Assembly (NCBI GenBank): GCA_009746045.1
Contig: RPFO01000380.1
Location: forward strand, 1,223,281-1,287,280
Reading direction: 5' to 3'
Source: Mesostigma viride
Taxonomy: Eukaryota > Streptophyta > Mesostigmatophyceae > Mesostigmatales > Mesostigmataceae
DNA length: 64,000 bases
Below are positions 42,399-55,200 of the stretch, in pieces. The notes beneath the pieces are model-generated. The model saw nothing but the letters and a program-made list of their open reading frames with translations. It searched no databases and was not told the origin of the DNA. Position 1 is the stretch's first letter. Every line of letters begins with the position of its first letter. The translations under genes and the position numbers were made by a program.

Positions 42399-45300
42399 GT
42401 ATGTACATGTGTGTGCAGCCGGCCCTTGCGTGCGCGGTGTGTGTACGTTTCTGTGCAGCCGCCCCTTGCGTGCGCGGTGTATGTACGTGTGTGTGCATGC
42501 CGACCCTTGCGTGCATGGTGTGTGTACGTGTGTGTGCAGCCGCCCCTTGCGTGCGCGGTGTATGTACATGTGTTTGCACTCGCCCCTTGCGTGCGCGGTG
42601 TATGTACGTGTGTGTGCAGCCGCCCCTTGCGTCCGCGGTGGATGTACGTGTGTGCAGCCGCCCCTTGCGTGCATGGTGTATGTACGTGTGTGTGCAGCCG
42701 CCCCTTGCGTGCGCGGTGTATGTACATGTGTGTGCATCCTTGTCCTTGCGTGCATGGTGTATGTACATGTGAGTGCCGTCGCCCCAACCGTGCATTGTGT
42801 ATGTACGTGTGTGTGCAGCCGCCCCTTGCGTGCATGGTGTATGTACATGTGTTTGCACTCTCCCCTTGCGTGCGCGGTGTATGTACGTGTGTGTGCAGCC
42901 GCCCCTTGCGTGCGCGGTGGATGTACGTGTGTGCGCACTCGCCCCTTGCGTGCGCGGTGTATGTACGTGTGTGCGCACTCGCCCCTTGCGTGCGCGGTGT
43001 ATGTACGTGTGTGTGCAGCCGCCCCTTGCGTGCGCGGTGTATGTACATGTGTGTGCATCCTTGTCCTTGCGTGCATGGTGTATGTACATGTGAGTGCCGT
43101 CGCCCCAACCGTGCATTGTGTATGTACGTGTGTGTGCAGCCGCCCCTTGCGTGCATGGTGTGTGTACATGTGTGTGCATCCTTGTCCTTCCGTGCATGGT
43201 GTATGTACATGTGTGTGCAGCCGCCCCTTGCGTGCGCGGTGTATGTACGTGTGTGTGCAGCCGCCCCTTGCGTGCATGGTGTGTGTACATGTGTGTGCAT
43301 CCTTGTCCTTGCGTGCATGGTGTGTGTACATGTGTGTGCAGCCGCCCCTTGCGTGCGCGGTGGATGTACATGTGCAGGCAGTTGCCCCTTGCGTGCGCGG
43401 TGTATGTACATGTGTTTGCACTCGCCCCTTGCGTGCGCGGTGTATGTACATGTGTGTGCAGCCGCCCCTTGCGTGCATGGTGTATGTACATGTGTGTGCA
43501 GTCGCCCCGTGCGTGCGCAGTGTATGTACGTGTGTGTGCATGCCGGCCCTTGCGTGCATGGTGTGTGTACGTGTGTGTGCAGGCGCCCCTTGCATGCGCA
43601 GTGTATGTACGTGTGAGTGCAGCCGGCCCTTCCGTGCGCGGTGGATGTACATGTGTGGGCAGTCGCCCCGTGCGTGCGCAGTGTATGTACGTGTGTGTGC
43701 ATGCCGGCCCTTGCGTGCATGGTGTGTGTACGTGTGTGTGCAGGCGCCCCTTGCATGCGCAGTGTATGTACGTGTGAGTGCAGCCGGCCCTTCCGTGCGC
43801 GGTGGATGTACATGTGTGGGCAGTTGCCCCTTGTGTGCGCGGTGTATGTACATGTGTTTGCACTCGCCCCTTGCGTGCGCGGTGGATGTACATGTGTGTG
43901 AAGCTGCCCCTTGCGTGCATGGTTTATGTACATGTGTGTGCAGTCGCCCCGTGCGTGCGCAGTGGATGTACGTGTGTGTGCAGCCGCCCCTTGCGTGCGC
44001 GGTGGATGTACATGTGCGGGCAGTTGCCCCTTGCGTGCGCGGTGTATGTACATGTGAGTGCAGCCGCCCCTTGCGTGCGCGGTGTATGTACGTGTGTGTG
44101 CAGCCGCCCCGTGGTTGCGCGGTGGATGTACATGTGAGTCCAGCCGTCCCTTCCGTGCATGGTGTGTGTACGTGTGTGTGCAGTTGCCCCTTGCGTGCGC
44201 AGTGTATGTACGTGTGTGTGCATGCCGGCCCTTGCGTGCATGGTGTATGTACGTGTGTGTGCAGCCGGCCCTTGCGTGCATGGTGTGTGTAGATGTGTGT
44301 TCATCCTTGTCCTTGCGTGCATGGTGTATGTACATGTGGGTGCAGCCGCCCCTTGCGTGCGCAGTGTATGTACGTGTGAGTGCAGCCGGCCCTTCCGTGC
44401 GCGGTGGATGTACATGTGTGGGCAGTTGCCCCTTGTGTGCGCGGTGTATGTACATGTGTTTGCACTCGCCCCTTGCGTGCGCGGTGGATGTACATGTGTG
44501 TGAAGCTGCCCCTTGCGTGCATGGTTTATGTACATGTGTGTGCAGTCGCCCCGTGCGTGCGCAGTGGATGTACGTGTGTGTGCAGTTGCCCCTTGCGTGC
44601 GCAGTGTATGTACGTGTGTGTGCATGCCGGCCCTTGCGTGCATGGTGTATGTACGTGTGTGTGCAGCCGGCCCTTGCGTGCATGGTGTGTGTAGATGTGT
44701 GTTCATCCTTGTCCTTGCGTGCATGGTGTATGTACATGTGGGTGCAGCCGCCCCTTGCGTGCGCGGTGGATGTACATGTGCGGGCAGTTGCCCCTTGCGT
44801 GCGCGGTGTATGTACGTGTGTGTGCAGCCGGCCCTTGCGTGCGCGGTGTGTGTACATGTGTGTGCAGTTGCCCCTTGCGTGCGCGGTGTAGGTACGTGTC
44901 TGTGCAGCCGCCCCAAGCGTGCATGGTGTGTGTACGTGTGTGCAGCCGCCCCTTGCGTGCGCGGTGTATGCCAGTGACAGTGTGTGCATGCCGGCCCTTG
45001 CGTGCATGGTGTGTGTAAGTGTGTGTGCAGCAGCCCCTTGCGTGCGCGGTGTAGGTACGTATGTGTGCAGCCGCCCCTTGCGTGCGCGGTGTATGTACGT
45101 GTTAATGCAGCCGGCCCTTGCGTGCGCAGTGTATGTCCAGGTGTGGGCAGTTGCCCCTTGCGTGCGCGGTGTATGTACGTGTGTGTGCAGCCGCCCCTTG
45201 CGTGCATGGTGGGTGTACATGTGAGTGCAGCCGCCCCTTGCGTGCGCGGTGTGTGTACGTGTGTGTGCAGCCCCCCTTGCGTGCGCGGTGTAGGTACGTG

Positions 45301-48300
45301 TGTGTGCAGCCGCCCCAAGCGTGCATGGTGTGTGTACGTGTGTGCAGCCGGCCCTTGCGTGCGCGGTGTATGCCAGTGTGTGTGCATGCCGGCCCTTGCG
45401 TGCATGGTGTGTGTAAGTGTGTGTGCAGCCGCCCCTTGCGGGCGCGGTGTAGGTACGTATGTGTGCAGCCGCCCCTGGCGTGCATGGTGTATGTATGTGT
45501 GTGTGCAGCCGCCCCTTGCGTGCGCGGTGGATGTACGTGTGTGTGCAGCCACCCCTTGCATGCGCGGTGTATGTACGTGTGTGTGCAGCCGCCCCTTGCG
45601 TGCGCGGTGTAGGTACGTGTGTGTGCAGCCGCCCCAAGCGTGCATGGTGTGTGTAAGTGTGTGTGCAGCAGCCCCTTGCGTGCGCGGTGTAGGTACGTAT
45701 GTGTGCAGCCGCCCCTGGCGTGCATGGTGTATGTATGTGTGTGTGCAGCCGCCCCTTGCGTGCGCGGTGTATGTACGTGTGTGTGCAGCCACCCCTTGCA
45801 TGCGCGGTGTATGTACATGTGAGTGCCGTCGCCCCAAGCGTGCATTGTGTGTGTAAGTGTGTGTGCAGCAGCCCCTTGCGTGCGCGGTGTATGTACGTGA
45901 GTGTGCAGCCGCCCCGTGGTTGCGCGGTGGATGTACATGTGAGTGCAGCCGCCCCTTGTGTGCGCGGTGTAATATGTACGTGTGTGTGCAGCCGTCCCTT
46001 GCGTGCGCGGTGTGTGTACGTGTGTGTGCAGCCGCCCCATGCGTGCACGGTGAGTGTAAGTGTGTGTGCAGCAGCCCCTTGCGTGCGCAGTGTATGTACA
46101 TGTGAGTGCAGCCGCCCCAAGCGTGCGCGGTGTGTGTACATGTGTGTGCAGTTGCCCCTTGCGTGCGCGGTGGATGTACGTGTGTGCATGCCGGCAATTG
46201 CGTGCATGGTGTGTGTACGTGTGTGTGCAGCCGCCCCTTGCGTGCGCGGTGTGTGTACGTGTGTGTGCACTTGCCCCTTGCGTGCGCGGTGGATGTACAT
46301 GTGTGTGCAGCCGCCCCTTGCGTGCATGGTGTATGTACGTGTGTGTGCAGCCGCCCCTTGCGTGCGCGGTGTATGTACGTGTGTGTGCAGCCGTCCCTTG
46401 CGTGCGCGGTGTGTGTACGTGTGTGTGCAGCCGCCCCATGCGTGCATGGTGAGTGTAAGTGTGTCTGCAGCCGGCCCTTGCGTGCGCGGTGTGTGTACAT
46501 GTGAGTGCAGCCGCCCCAAGCGTGCGCGGTGTGTGTACATGTGTGTGCAGTTGCCCCTTGCGTGCGCGGTGGATGTACGTGTGTGTGCATGCCGGCCCTT
46601 GCGTGCATGGTGTGTGTACGTGTGTGTGCAGCCGCCCCTTGCGTGCGCGGTGTATGTACATGTGTGTTCATCCTTGTCCTTGTGTGCATGGTGTAGGTAC
46701 ATGTGGGTGCAGGCGCCCCTTGCGTGCGCGGTGGATGTACATGTGCGGGCAGTTGCCCCTTGCGTGCGCGGTGTACGTACATGTGAGTGCAGCCGCCCCT
46801 TGCGTGCGCGGTGTATGTACGTGTGTGTGCAGCCGCCCCTTGCGTGCGCGGTGTATGTACGTGTGTGTGCAGCCGCCCCGTGGTTGCGCGGTGGATGTAC
46901 ATGTGAGTGGAGCCGGTCCTTGCGTGGGCGGTGTATGTACGTGTGTGTGCAGCCGCCCCTTGCGTGCGTGGTGTGTGTACATGTAAGTGCAGCCGCCCCT
47001 TGCGTGCGCGGTGTATGTACGTGTGTGTGCAGCCGTCCCTTGCGTGCGCGGTGTGTGTACGTGTGTGTGCAGCCGCCCCTTGCGTGCATGGTGAGTGTAA
47101 GTGTGTGTGCAGCCGCCCCTTGCGTGCATGGTGTATGTACGTGTGTGTGCAGCCGCCCCTTGCGTGCGCGGTGTATGTACGTGTGTGTGCAGCCGTCCCT
47201 TGCGTGCGCGGTGTGTGTACGTGTGTGTGCAGCCGCCCCTTGCATGGGCGGTGTATGTACAATTGAGTGCAGCCGGCCCTTGCGTGCGCGGTGTATGTAC
47301 ATGTGTTTGCACTCGCCCCTTGCGTGCGCGGTGGATGTACATGTGTGTGCAGCCGAACCTTGCGTGCATGGTGTGTGTACCTGTGCGTGAAGTCGCTCCT
47401 TGCGTGCATGGTGTGTGTACATGTGTGTGCAGCCGCCCCTTGCGTGCATGGTGTATGTACATGTGAGTGCCGTTGCCCCAAGCGTGCATTGTGTGTGTAA
47501 GTGTGTGTGCAGCCGGCCCTTGCGTGCATGGTGTGTGTACATGTGAGTGCAGCCGGCCCTTGCGTGCATGGTGTGTGTACGTGTGTGTGCAGTTGCCCCT
47601 TGCGTGCGCGGTGTATGTACGTGTGTGTGCAGCCGGCCCTTGCGTGCGCGGTGTGTGTACATGTGTGGGCAGTTGCCCCTTGCGTGCGCGGTGGATGTAC
47701 GTGTGTGTGCATGCCGGCAATTGCGTGCAAGGTGTGTGTACGTGTGTGTGCAGCCGCCCCTTGCGTGCGCGGTGTATGTACGTGTGTGTGCAGCCGCCCC
47801 TTGCGTGCGCGGTGTATGTACGTGTGTGTGCAGCCGCCCCGTGGTTGCGCGGTGGATGTACATGTAAGTGCAGCCGTCCCTTCCGTGCATGGTGTGTACG
47901 TGTGTGTGCAGTTGCCCCTTGTTTGCGCAGTGTATGTACGTGTGTGTGCATGCCGGCCCTTGCGTGCATGGTGTATGTACGTGTGTGTTCATCCTTGTCC
48001 TTGCGTGCATGGTGTATGTACATGTGGGTGCAGGCGCCCCTTGCGTGCGCGGTGGATGTACATGTGCGGGCAGTGGGTGTGTGTGCATGCCAGCAATTGC
48101 GTGCATGGTGTGTGTACGTGTGTGTGCAGCCGCCCCTTGCGTGCGCAGTGTATGTACATGTGAGTGCAGCCGCCCCAAGCGTGCGCGGTGTGTGTACATG
48201 TGTGTGCAGTTGCCCCTTGCGTGCGCGGTGGATGTACGTGTGTGTGCATGCCGGCAATTGCGTGCATGGTGTGTGTACGTGTGTGTGCAGCCGCCCCTTG

Positions 48301-49277
48301 CGTGCGCGGTGTGTGTACGTGTGTGTGCACTCGCCCCTTGCGTGCGCGGTGGATGTACATGTGTGTGCAGCCGCCCCTTGCGTGCATGGTGTATGTACAT
48401 GTGTGTGCAGCCGCCCCTTGCGTGCGCGGTGTATGTACATGCGTGTGCATCCTTGTCCTTGCGTGCATGGTGTATGTACATGTGAGTGCCGTCGCCCCAA
48501 CCGTGCATTGTGTATGTACGTGTGTGTGCAGCCGCCCCTTGCGTGCATGGTGTGTGTACATGTGTGTGCATCCTTGTCCTTGCGTGCATGGTGTATGTAC
48601 ATGTGTTTGCACTCGCCCCTTGCGTGCGCGGTGTGTGTACGTGTGTGTGCAGCCGCCCCTTGCGTGCAGGGTGTGTGTACATGTGTGTGCATCCTTGTCC
48701 TTGCGTGCATGGTGTGTGTACATGTGTGTGCAGCCGCCCCTTGCGTGCGCGGTGGATGTACGTGTGTGTGCAGCCGCCCCGTGGTTGCGCGGTGGATGTA
48801 CATGTGAGTGCAGCCGTCCCTTCCGTGCATGGTGTGTACGTGTGTGTGCAGCCGCCCCTTGCGTGCGCGGTGTGTGTACGTGTGTGTGCACTCGCCCCTT
48901 GCGTGCGCGGTGGATGTACATGTGTGTGCAGCCGGCCCTTGCGTGCATGGTGTATATGTACGTGTGTGTGCAGCCGCCCCTTGCGTGCGCGGTGTATGTA
49001 CGTGTGTGTGCAGCCGGCCCTTGCGTGCATGGTGTGTGTACGTGTGTGTGCAGCCGCCCCTTGCGTGCGTGGTGTGTGTACATGTGTGTGCAGTTGCCCC
49101 TTGCGTGCATGGTGTGTGTACGTGTGTGTGCATGCCGGCCCTTGCGTGCATGGTGTGTGTACGTGTGTGTGCAGCCGGACCTTGCGTGCATGGTGAGTGT
49201 AAGTGTGTGTGCAGCAGCCCCTTGCGTGCGCAGTGTATGTACGTGTGTGTGCAGCCGCCCCTTGCGTGCGCGGTGTG
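42399..49277. repeat. 40-bp GT-rich minisatellite, block 1 (about 170 copies)
   Basis: The consensus 40-bp unit reads CGCCCCTTGCGTGCGCGGTG followed by TATGTACGTGTGTGTGCAGC. Variants include CGTGCATGG, GCCGGCCC, CATCCTTGTCC, CACTCGCCCC and GTTGCCCC, and unit lengths range from about 37 to 42 bp. The unit has almost no stop in any phase and its length is 1 modulo 3, so every frame stays open; this explains very long open frames on both strands. Higher-order repeats with shifts of about 160, 200, 240, 320 and 400 bp are visible. Confidence 0.97.
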
Positions 49278-49851
49278 TGTCAGAATGTAGGACAGGTGGC
49301 AAGGCTTAAAGATCGAATGTATATTGCTTTACTGATTTAATATATTGACTTTGAGTCTGCGTTCAAAACCGGTGCTGCGACAAAGGAGCATCCGAGGCTA
49401 AATGGAAAGCACTTTGCGAGGGCAAAGGTGGCGGCTCAATATTGGCCGTTGATGCACATCATTCACCACGAGATTCTAGTCTAAGACAGGTACTCTAACA
49501 TGTGTGTCTGTTTTCTTTCCCTGACTTGTAAAGAGACCAGAATTAATAGCTCAACTTTAAGTGTCGCCAGACACTGCAGGTTATTACCCCACAGCGGTAC
49601 ACAGTATGTCTGACGCATAACTCAGGTCCACATTAATGCTATCCACTGTGGGCCATAACTACACAAATGGTCATATCTTTTTAACCAGTTGTCAGAATAA
49701 GAAAATTCCACTTGCAAAGTTGATCAGCTGAACGAGCTTGATCCAACCATGATGTCAAATGTAGCAGAAAGTAATCATACAAGTTCCGGTATACCCGAAA
49801 CTAGCACACTCAATAAAAAGACTGTCAGGCATATTGGGGCATATCCTGACA
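49278..49851 (-). repeat. LTR (3' LTR in element orientation)
   Basis: 574 bp. No difference from 51627-52200 was seen on reading through both. Confidence 0.95.
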
Positions 49852-50418
49852 CCCCCCTTGCATACAATGTGCCTGTTCCCCCCTTGCTCAGAGAAACCTA
49901 TAGCTAGTGAGGGTATAGCCGGGTACACTCCCATGGCACCCCCCTTACACGGCTATCTGGTTGGAGCTGAGAGGAGACTTGATGACTGTAGCCCCCAGGT
50001 GTCCCTGGGAGTGCGCCACAGTGGCTGTCGCTTGGAGAATGCTGGTGACCCTAGAAAAAACTTGGTTGTGGCTGCTGTTGCTGGTAAAATGCTGGGACCC
50101 TGGAAAGACATCCGGTGGCCCCCAGGTGTCCCTGGGAGTGCGCCACAGGAGAAAAGAACACAGGTTGACTGGTTGATGCTGGTACTGCAGTACTGGTCAC
50201 TGCTGGCTGCTGGCATGAAGACCTGCACCTGGCACGTCTGGCAGGGTGGGCGACTAGCCGCTAGCAATGCAGGAGGGCCAGAGGACGGGTTGGGGGGGCT
50301 GGCTGCTGTCGCCTGCTGCAGTGCAGGTTGAAAAGCTCCAGGGCCCACGTCTGGTGCTAGCTGGGCCCAGCTGGCTGCTACCCCTTGTGCCCTGTCCCGG
50401 GGGAGCTGGATAAGGCGT

Positions 50419-51312
50419 TTAGAAGCAGAAACCGGGGGGGAGGTCGTGGGCCTCGTGGGAGGGCGCCGGTGGGGTGTCGGTGGTGTGGTGGGCGGCGGGC
50501 CCGCCGGTGTTGCCGCGAGTGTTCCGTAGGTGAGGATACTTCCACCAGCAGGTCGGCTCCTGGTGGGAGGTGCGACCGCAGTGGGTGCAGCTGGGCCGCT
50601 GGGTCCCGCCATTGTGACCGCCACGCCCCCTGCCACGGCCGGTGCCACGGCCACCGCGTCCAGAGTGGGAGGTATGATACACCCCGGTGGCCTCCGCGGA
50701 ATCTTTGTTACCGTGCACAAGGTCCCAGGCCTTAAGAAGTGCCGCCTTAGTTTCCTGTAGGGTGATACCGTCCCCAAGGTTCAATTGGGCAAGGGACGGA
50801 AGCAACTCCTCGGTCACGCCGGCGAGCAGATTCTCGGCCAGATCCTCGGGTGCCATTTTGGCGCCGGTGGCAATCAGGTCGTTATAAGTTAATTCCCCGT
50901 CGGTTATATATTGCCGCATTGTAACGCCGGGTTCCAGCTTCATTCGATTTAGCTTGCGGCGTAGTGCTCGCCGGTTGCTCATCTGCAGCTTGAGATGCTC
51001 ATATTCTTCACAGATGCGATGATATGCCACGCTGCCAGTTTTCTGAGTAACACTGTTTGCCACTTTGAGTGCCGGTCCAACGAGGCACTGACAAAGGGCC
51101 GCAAAAAGAATCAGGTCGCGTTCCTCATTGACCTCGCTGCCAAGCAGGACAGACAGCATCCCGAATGCTGTCACTACGGCCAGAAAAGGAATCTTGGTGT
51201 TATCCCACTTTACTGGGTCGAGGCCGTCGAACTGTGTAATATTTTTGCAGGCCTGTAGAATGTTGAGATCTTTTGTCGCTTTCGTAGCTGCTGCTGTCGC
51301 GGCTGCGGACAT
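50419..51312 (-). CDS. gag: Gag polyprotein of the LTR element, with CCHC zinc knuckle
   Basis: 297 residues from an ATG close to the primer-binding side to a stop. Residues 20-200 follow the Copia-type Gag (UBN2-like) layout: FDGLDPVKWDNTKIPF near the start, MRQYITDGELTYNDLIATG in the middle, then a helical LLPSLAQLNLGDG region. A Gly/Arg-rich stretch (218-236) precedes the zinc knuckle C242-x2-C245-x4-H250-x4-C255, which binds nucleic acid. The protein would form virus-like particles around the element RNA. It ends shortly after a Pro/His-rich tail. A second frame (50777-49953) overlaps and continues 3' without any recognisable domain. The ORF looks intact, in keeping with recent movement. 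Confidence 0.88.
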   Translation of the reverse strand: MSAAATAAATKATKDLNILQACKNITQFDGLDPVKWDNTKIPFLAVVTAFGMLSVLLGSEVNEERDLILFAALCQCLVGPALKVANSVTQKTGSVAYHRICEEYEHLKLQMSNRRALRRKLNRMKLEPGVTMRQYITDGELTYNDLIATGAKMAPEDLAENLLAGVTEELLPSLAQLNLGDGITLQETKAALLKAWDLVHGNKDSAEATGVYHTSHSGRGGRGTGRGRGRGGHNGGTQRPSCTHCGRTSHQEPTCWWKYPHLRNTRGNTGGPAAHHTTDTPPAPSHEAHDLPPGFCF

Positions 51313-51626
51313 GATTGTCTCGGCAAGGTTAAAATCTGGTCACAACCGAGTCTCGGCAAGGTGAAAATCTGGAGACAGCCGAGAAAGCCGGAGACGCTCA
51401 ATCCGTAATGGTAAAGATTAAGACTAATATGCGACGATGGTTTAGAACAGCAAATACGAGGTAGAGACGATCGTCTAAATACTGGAGTTCTTGAATTTCG
51501 ATACAGGGAAGCCCGTCTAGGATATGCACGACTGGCATAAAGTGCCGACGTCGGATTCAGGGAGTCAATTTGCCCGATAAATCGGACCAGTTTCAGCAAT
51601 TTAGTAGGCCACCCCGCTCGATACCA

Positions 51627-52200
51627 TGTCAGAATGTAGGACAGGTGGCAAGGCTTAAAGATCGAATGTATATTGCTTTACTGATTTAATATATTGACTT
51701 TGAGTCTGCGTTCAAAACCGGTGCTGCGACAAAGGAGCATCCGAGGCTAAATGGAAAGCACTTTGCGAGGGCAAAGGTGGCGGCTCAATATTGGCCGTTG
51801 ATGCACATCATTCACCACGAGATTCTAGTCTAAGACAGGTACTCTAACATGTGTGTCTGTTTTCTTTCCCTGACTTGTAAAGAGACCAGAATTAATAGCT
51901 CAACTTTAAGTGTCGCCAGACACTGCAGGTTATTACCCCACAGCGGTACACAGTATGTCTGACGCATAACTCAGGTCCACATTAATGCTATCCACTGTGG
52001 GCCATAACTACACAAATGGTCATATCTTTTTAACCAGTTGTCAGAATAAGAAAATTCCACTTGCAAAGTTGATCAGCTGAACGAGCTTGATCCAACCATG
52101 ATGTCAAATGTAGCAGAAAGTAATCATACAAGTTCCGGTATACCCGAAACTAGCACACTCAATAAAAAGACTGTCAGGCATATTGGGGCATATCCTGACA
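51627..52200 (-). repeat. LTR (5' LTR in element orientation)
   Basis: 574 bp, with the Met-tRNA-type primer-binding site immediately to its left (51616-51626). Confidence 0.95.
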
Positions 52201-55200
52201 GTGTGTGTACTGTGTGTGCATGCCGGCCCTTGCGTGCATGGTGTGTGTACGTGTGTGTGCAGCCGCCCCTTGCGTGCGCGGTGGATGTACACGTGTGTGC
52301 AGCCGCCCCTTGCGTGCGCGGTGGATGTACATGTGTGGGCAGTTGCCCCTTGCGTGCGCGGTGTATGTACATGTGTTTGCACTCGCCCCTTGCGTGCGCG
52401 GTGGATGTACATGTGTGTGCAGCCGAACCTTGCGTGCATGGTGTGTGTACCTGTGCGTGAAGTCGCTCCTTGCGTGCATGGTGTGTGTACGTGTGTGTGC
52501 AGCCGCCCCTTGCGTGCATGGTGTATGTACATGTGAGTGCCGTTGCCCCAAGCGTGCATTGTGTGTGTAAGTGTGTGTGCAGCCGGCCCTTGCGTGCATG
52601 GTGTGTGTACATGTGAGTGCAGCCGGCCCTTGCGTGCATGGTGTGTGTACGTGTGTGTGCAGTTGCCCCTTGCGTGCGCGGTGTATGTACGTGTGTGTGC
52701 AGCCGGCCCTTGCGTGCGCGGTGTGTGTACATGTGTGGGCAGTTGCCCCTTGCGTGCGCGGTGGATGTACGTGTGTGTGCATGCCGGCAATTGCGTGCAA
52801 GGTGTGTGTACGTGTGTGTGCAGCCGCCCCTTGCGTGCGCGGTGTATGTACGTGTGTGTGCAGCCGCCCCTTGCGTGCGCGGTGTATGTACGTGTGTGTG
52901 CAGCCGCCCCGTGGTTGCGCGGTGGATGTACATGTGAGTGCAGCCGTCCCTTCCGTGCATGGTGTGTACGTGTGTGTGCAGTTGCCCCTTGCGTGCGCAG
53001 TGTATGTACGTGTGTGTGCATGCCGGCCCTTGCGTGCATGGTGTATGTACGTGTGTGTGCAGCCGGCCCTTGCGTGCATGGTGTGTGTACATGTGTGTTC
53101 ATCCTTGTCCTTGCGTGCATGGTGTATGTACATGTGGGTGCAGGCGCCCCTTGCGTGCGCGGTGGATGTACATGTGCGGGCAGTGGGTGTGTTTGCATGC
53201 CAGCAATTGCGTGCATGGTGTGTGTACGTGTGTGTGCAGCCGCCCCTTGCGTGCGCGGTGTGTGTACGTGTGTGTGCACTCGCCCCTTGCGTGCGCGGTG
53301 GATGTACATGTGTGTGCAGCCGCCCCTTGCGTGCATGGTGTATGTAAGTGTGTGTGCAGCCGCCCCGTGGTTGCGCTGTGGATGTACATGTGAGTGCAGC
53401 CGTCCCTTCCGTGCATGGTGTGTGTACGTGTGTGTGCAGTTGCCCCTTGCGTGCGCAGTGTATGTACGTGTGTGTGCCGTTGCCCCAAGCGTGCATTGTG
53501 TGTGTAAGTGTGTGTGCAGCCGGCCCTTGCGTGCATGGTGTGTGTAGATGTGTGTTCATCCTTGTCCTTGCGTGCATGGTGTGTGTACATGTGGGTGCAG
53601 CCGCCCCTTGCGTGCGCGGTGTGTGTACGTGTGTGTGCACTCGCCCCTTGCGTGCGCGGTGGATGTACATGTGTGTGTAGCCGCCCCTTGCGTGCATGGT
53701 GTATGTAGGTGTGTGTGCAGCCGCCCCTTGCGTGCGCGGTGTATGTACGTGTGTGTGCAGCCGTCCCTTGCGTGCGCGGTGTGTGTACGTGTGTGTGCAG
53801 CCGCCCCATGCGTGCATGGTGAGTGTAAGTGTGTGTGCAGCCGGCCCTTGCGTGCGCGGTGTGTGTACATGTGAGTGCAGCCGCCCCAAGCGTGCGCGGT
53901 GTGTGTACATGTGTGTGCAGTTGCCCCTTGCGTGCGCGGTGGATGTACGTGTGTGTGCATGCCGGCCCTTGCGTGCATGGTGTGTGTACGTGTGTGTGCA
54001 GCCGCCCCTTGCGTGCATGGTGGATGTACGTGTGTGTGCAGTCGCTCCTTGCGTGCATGGTGGATGTACGTGTGTGTGCAGGCGTCCCTTGCGTGCGCGG
54101 TGTGTGTGTAAGTGTGCGTGCACTCGCCCCTTGCGTGCATGGTGTGTGTACGTGTGTGTGCAACCGCCCCTTGCATGCGCGGTGTATGTACATGTGAGTG
54201 CAGCCGCTCCTTGCGTGCATGGTGGATGTACGTGTGTGTGCAGTCGCCCCTTGCGTGCGCGGTGTGTGTGTAAGTGTGCGTGCAGTCGCTCCTTGCGTGC
54301 GCGGTGGATGTACGTGTGTGTGCAGCCGCCCCTTGCATGCGCGGTGTATGTGTAAGTGTGCGTGCACTCGCCCCTTGCGTGCATGGTGTGTGTACATGTG
54401 AGTGCAGTCGCTCCTTGCGTGCGCGGTGGATCTACGTGTGTGTGCACTTGCCCCTTGCGTGCGCGGTGGATGTACGTGTGTGTGCAGTTGCCCCTTGCGT
54501 GCATGGTGTGTGTACGTGTGTGTGCAGCCGCCCCTTGCGTGCGCGGTGTATGTACGTGTGTGTGCAGCCGCCCCTTGCGTGCGCGGTGTATGTACGTGTG
54601 TGTGCATGCCGGCCCTTGCGTGCATGGTGTGTGTACGTGTGTGTGCAGCCGCCCCTTGCATGCGCGGTGTATGTACGTGTGTGTGCAGTCGCTGCTTGCG
54701 TGCATGGTGTGTGTACGTGTGTGTGCATGCCGCCCCTTGCGTGCGCGGTGTGTGTACGTGTGTGTGCAGTTGCCCCTTGCGTGCGCGGTGGATGTACGTG
54801 TGTGTGCACTCGCCCCTTGCGTGCGCGGTGGATGTACGTGTGTGTGCACTCGCCCCTTGCGTGCGCGGTGGATGTACGTGTGTGTGCACTCGCCCCTTGC
54901 GTGCGCGGTGGATGTACGTGTGTGTGCAGGCGTCCCTTGCGTGCGTGGTGTATGTACATGTGAGTGCCGTCGCCCCAAGCGTGCATGGTGTGTGTACGTG
55001 TGTGTGCAGTTGCCCCTTGCGTGCATGGTGTGTGTACGTGTGTGTGCAGCCGCCCCTTGCGTGCGCGGTGTATGTGTAAGTGTGCGTGCACTCGCCCCTT
55101 GCGTGCATGGTGTGTGTACGTGTGTGTGCATGCCGGCCCTTGCGTGCATGGTGTGTGTACGTGTGTGTGCAGCCGCCCCTTGCATGCGCGGTGTATTTAC

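Larger units (their letters stand above)
49278..52200 (-). mobile_element. Gag-only LTR retrotransposon (TR-GAG type), 2,923 bp, very young
   Basis: Two 574-bp LTRs start TGTCAGAATG and end ATCCTGACA, with target duplication GTGTG on each side (49273-49277 and 52201-52205). In minus orientation the primer-binding site next to the right LTR reads TGGTATCGAGC and the polypurine tract next to the left LTR reads GCAAGGGGGG. The 1.78-kb interior encodes a Gag with a zinc knuckle and no protease, integrase or reverse transcriptase. It therefore needs enzymes from a partner element, as described for plant TR-GAG elements. It has inserted into the 40-bp minisatellite. Confidence 0.95.

Noticed and set aside
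42236..49030. A continuous minus-strand open frame of over 2,200 codons, and many other long frames on both strands
   Set aside because: All are translations of the stop-free 40-bp minisatellite in different phases. All three minus-strand frames and long plus-strand frames are open at once, with no non-repetitive domain, so openness is a property of the unit.
49953..50777. 274-codon frame overlapping gag in the young LTR element
   Set aside because: Out of frame with the domain-bearing Gag, Pro/Ala/Ser-rich, no protease motif (no DSG or DTG). A frameshift product cannot be excluded, but nothing supports it.
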